Of a DNA stretch of 64,000 nucleotides, positions 63,110 through 64,000 are shown one piece after another (positions within the stretch are counted from its first letter, which is position 1; each line of letters starts with the position of its first letter). The notes beneath the pieces were generated by a model. That model ran no database searches. It was not told the origin of the DNA and was given only the letters and a program-made list of their open reading frames with translations. Made by a program: the position numbers and the translations under genes. Source of the DNA: UBA10349 sp003485905 (lineage in GTDB: Bacteria; Pseudomonadota; Gammaproteobacteria; Arenicellales; Arenicellaceae); NCBI GenBank assembly GCA_943787185.1, contig CALSLL010000004.1:124001-188000 (forward strand), read 5' to 3'.

Positions 63110-64000
63110 GTGCGAGATATTGCGAAAGAGACTCCCCTTGGGAGTGGGCCGGTGTTTCTGGGAGGTTATCCGAAGTCGGGAACGACTTTGTTGTGCGCAT
63201 TATTAGACTCTCACCCAAAGTTAGTAGTTTTTCCAGATGAAACAAAGTATTTGTCAACTTTTAGATTTAATGAAGAGCTTGGTTTTCGAGATGAGCTAGC
63301 TCGATATATTGATCGATTTCATTTGTTTGGCAAAGAGTCGCTGTATAGCTCGGGTTATAGAGATTATACGCATATAGATTTCTCGGTATTTCGAGATGCT
63401 GCACTAGAATATTTTGACGCGAGTGATGGGGCGGTGGCGAGAGGTTTGGAAGCTGTGATGCTCGGATATAAAAAGGCAATTGGGCGAGCAGCGCTACCCG
63501 CTAAAAAATGGGTTGAGAAAACGCCCAGAAACGAAAGATATTTTGAGTTGGCGCGTTCATGGTGGCCTGAAGCAAAACTGATCGTAATGATTCGAGATCC
63601 TCGAGAGGCTTTGCTTAGCCATCGTAGATATCAAATTAAGAGGAGCTCTAATAAGCGCATTGCCTTGGGAGATTTTGTGCTTGCATGGTTGGATTCCTAT
63701 GAGCGCGCAAGCGCAGAAATAAGAGAGGATAGTTCTAGAGCTATGATAGTTCGATTCGAATCTCTTGTCGCGACTAGAGTAGGAACAATGGAGGATGTTG
63801 CCAGTTTTATGAATATACCAGTAGATCCGACGCTATTTATTCCGACAAAAGCGGGCAAAGATTGGGAGGGGAACTCCTCACACGGTGACAGCAAAATCTC
63901 GAACGTGAAAGCCGATACCGTTAAGCTTGTAAGGCTTGGAGGCTTAGAGATTATCTACATTAATTATATTCTAGGATTTGCGATTAAAGAATTCGGTTAT
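63110..64000 (+). CDS. sulfotransferase, C-terminus beyond the window
   Basis: The frame runs from a GTG at 63110, directly after an in-frame TAA, to the window end without a stop (297 codons). It has VFLGGYPKSGTTLL, the 5'-phosphosulfate loop of PAPS-dependent sulfotransferases, then WVEKTPRNERYF and the 3'-phosphate motif MIRDPREALLSH. The enzyme would transfer sulfate from PAPS to a hydroxyl or amino group of the glycan. It is 115 bases downstream of the NeuB homologue on the same strand. Confidence 0.85.
   Translation, partial: MRDIAKETPLGSGPVFLGGYPKSGTTLLCALLDSHPKLVVFPDETKYLSTFRFNEELGFRDELARYIDRFHLFGKESLYSSGYRDYTHIDFSVFRDAALEYFDASDGAVARGLEAVMLGYKKAIGRAALPAKKWVEKTPRNERYFELARSWWPEAKLIVMIRDPREALLSHRRYQIKRSSNKRIALGDFVLAWLDSYERASAEIREDSSRAMIVRFESLVATRVGTMEDVASFMNIPVDPTLFIPTKAGKDWEGNSSHGDSKISNVKADTVKLVRLGGLEIIYINYILGFAIKEFGY

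Noticed and set aside
36518..64000. Flagellar glycosylation island
   Set aside because: Pseudaminic genes often serve flagellin, but no flagellin, Maf-type transferase or other flagellar gene is present in the window, so the target cannot be assigned.

Overview
The window looks like chromosomal DNA of a Gram-negative gammaproteobacterium, probably aquatic. The evidence is a glutamyl-Q tRNA(Asp) synthetase, a TcdA-type tRNA enzyme, an LpxD-family lipid A acyltransferase, an AlgR/LytTR response regulator and Gram-negative envelope-sugar genes. I cannot name the genus. I see no rRNA, tRNA, CRISPR, insertion sequence or phage gene. Most of the window is one very large surface-glycan locus.

Layout. 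(1) 1-8.2 kb: housekeeping and scattered genes (tcdA, B12-radical SAM protein, gluQ, LytTR regulator, a decayed animal-type heme peroxidase, lpxD-like gene, DUF374 acyltransferase), plus a candidate small RNA at 1.04-1.24 kb. (2) 8.2-10.3 kb, minus: a polyprenol-phosphate-sugar synthase-like GT2 with a GT-C membrane transferase. (3) 10.5-23.0 kb, plus: a tightly overlapping ten-gene exopolysaccharide operon. It opens with a CofD/YvcK-GT2 fusion, a HAD phosphatase and a nucleotidyltransferase, then has four glycosyltransferases, two large membrane proteins and a polyprenyl glycosylphosphotransferase. (4) 23.0-30.4 kb: glycosyltransferases, methyltransferase-like proteins, a ComEC-like metallo-hydrolase, a propeller lipoprotein and a GT-C gene split by an in-frame amber codon. 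(5) 30.6-36.5 kb, plus: nucleotide-sugar dehydrogenase, UDP-glucuronate-epimerase-like protein, ABC exporter and a capsule-type transferase. (6) 36.5-64 kb: a nonulosonic-acid (sialic-acid-like) super-locus of blocks on both strands.

The nonulosonic part is the most unusual. It holds four different NeuB-family synthases, two SpsF-type cytidylyltransferases and a dispersed pseudaminic-acid pathway (PseG/PseH at 41-43 kb, PseI at 46 kb, PseB/PseC at 58-60 kb) with no PseF visible. Between PseH and PseI lies a methyltransferase-ACP-ketosynthase III-ketoreductase cassette that could make a 3-hydroxyacyl group for N-acylating the sugar. A nine-gene minus-strand operon (47-55.7 kb) combines SDR, SpsF, NeuB, CapD-like dehydratase, an unrecognised protein, a FemAB-like acyltransferase, a flavin oxidoreductase, a methyltransferase and a DegT-like protein. 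It reads as an undescribed sugar-acid pathway. A second minus operon (36.5-40.6 kb) pairs a divergent NeuB with SpsF, a class III aminotransferase and an aldo/keto reductase. A sulfotransferase runs off the right edge.

All functions come from reading translated sequence by eye; no database search was run. Start sites were moved from the longest frame where a ribosome-binding site, gene overlap or family N-terminus argued for it, and this is stated in each entry.
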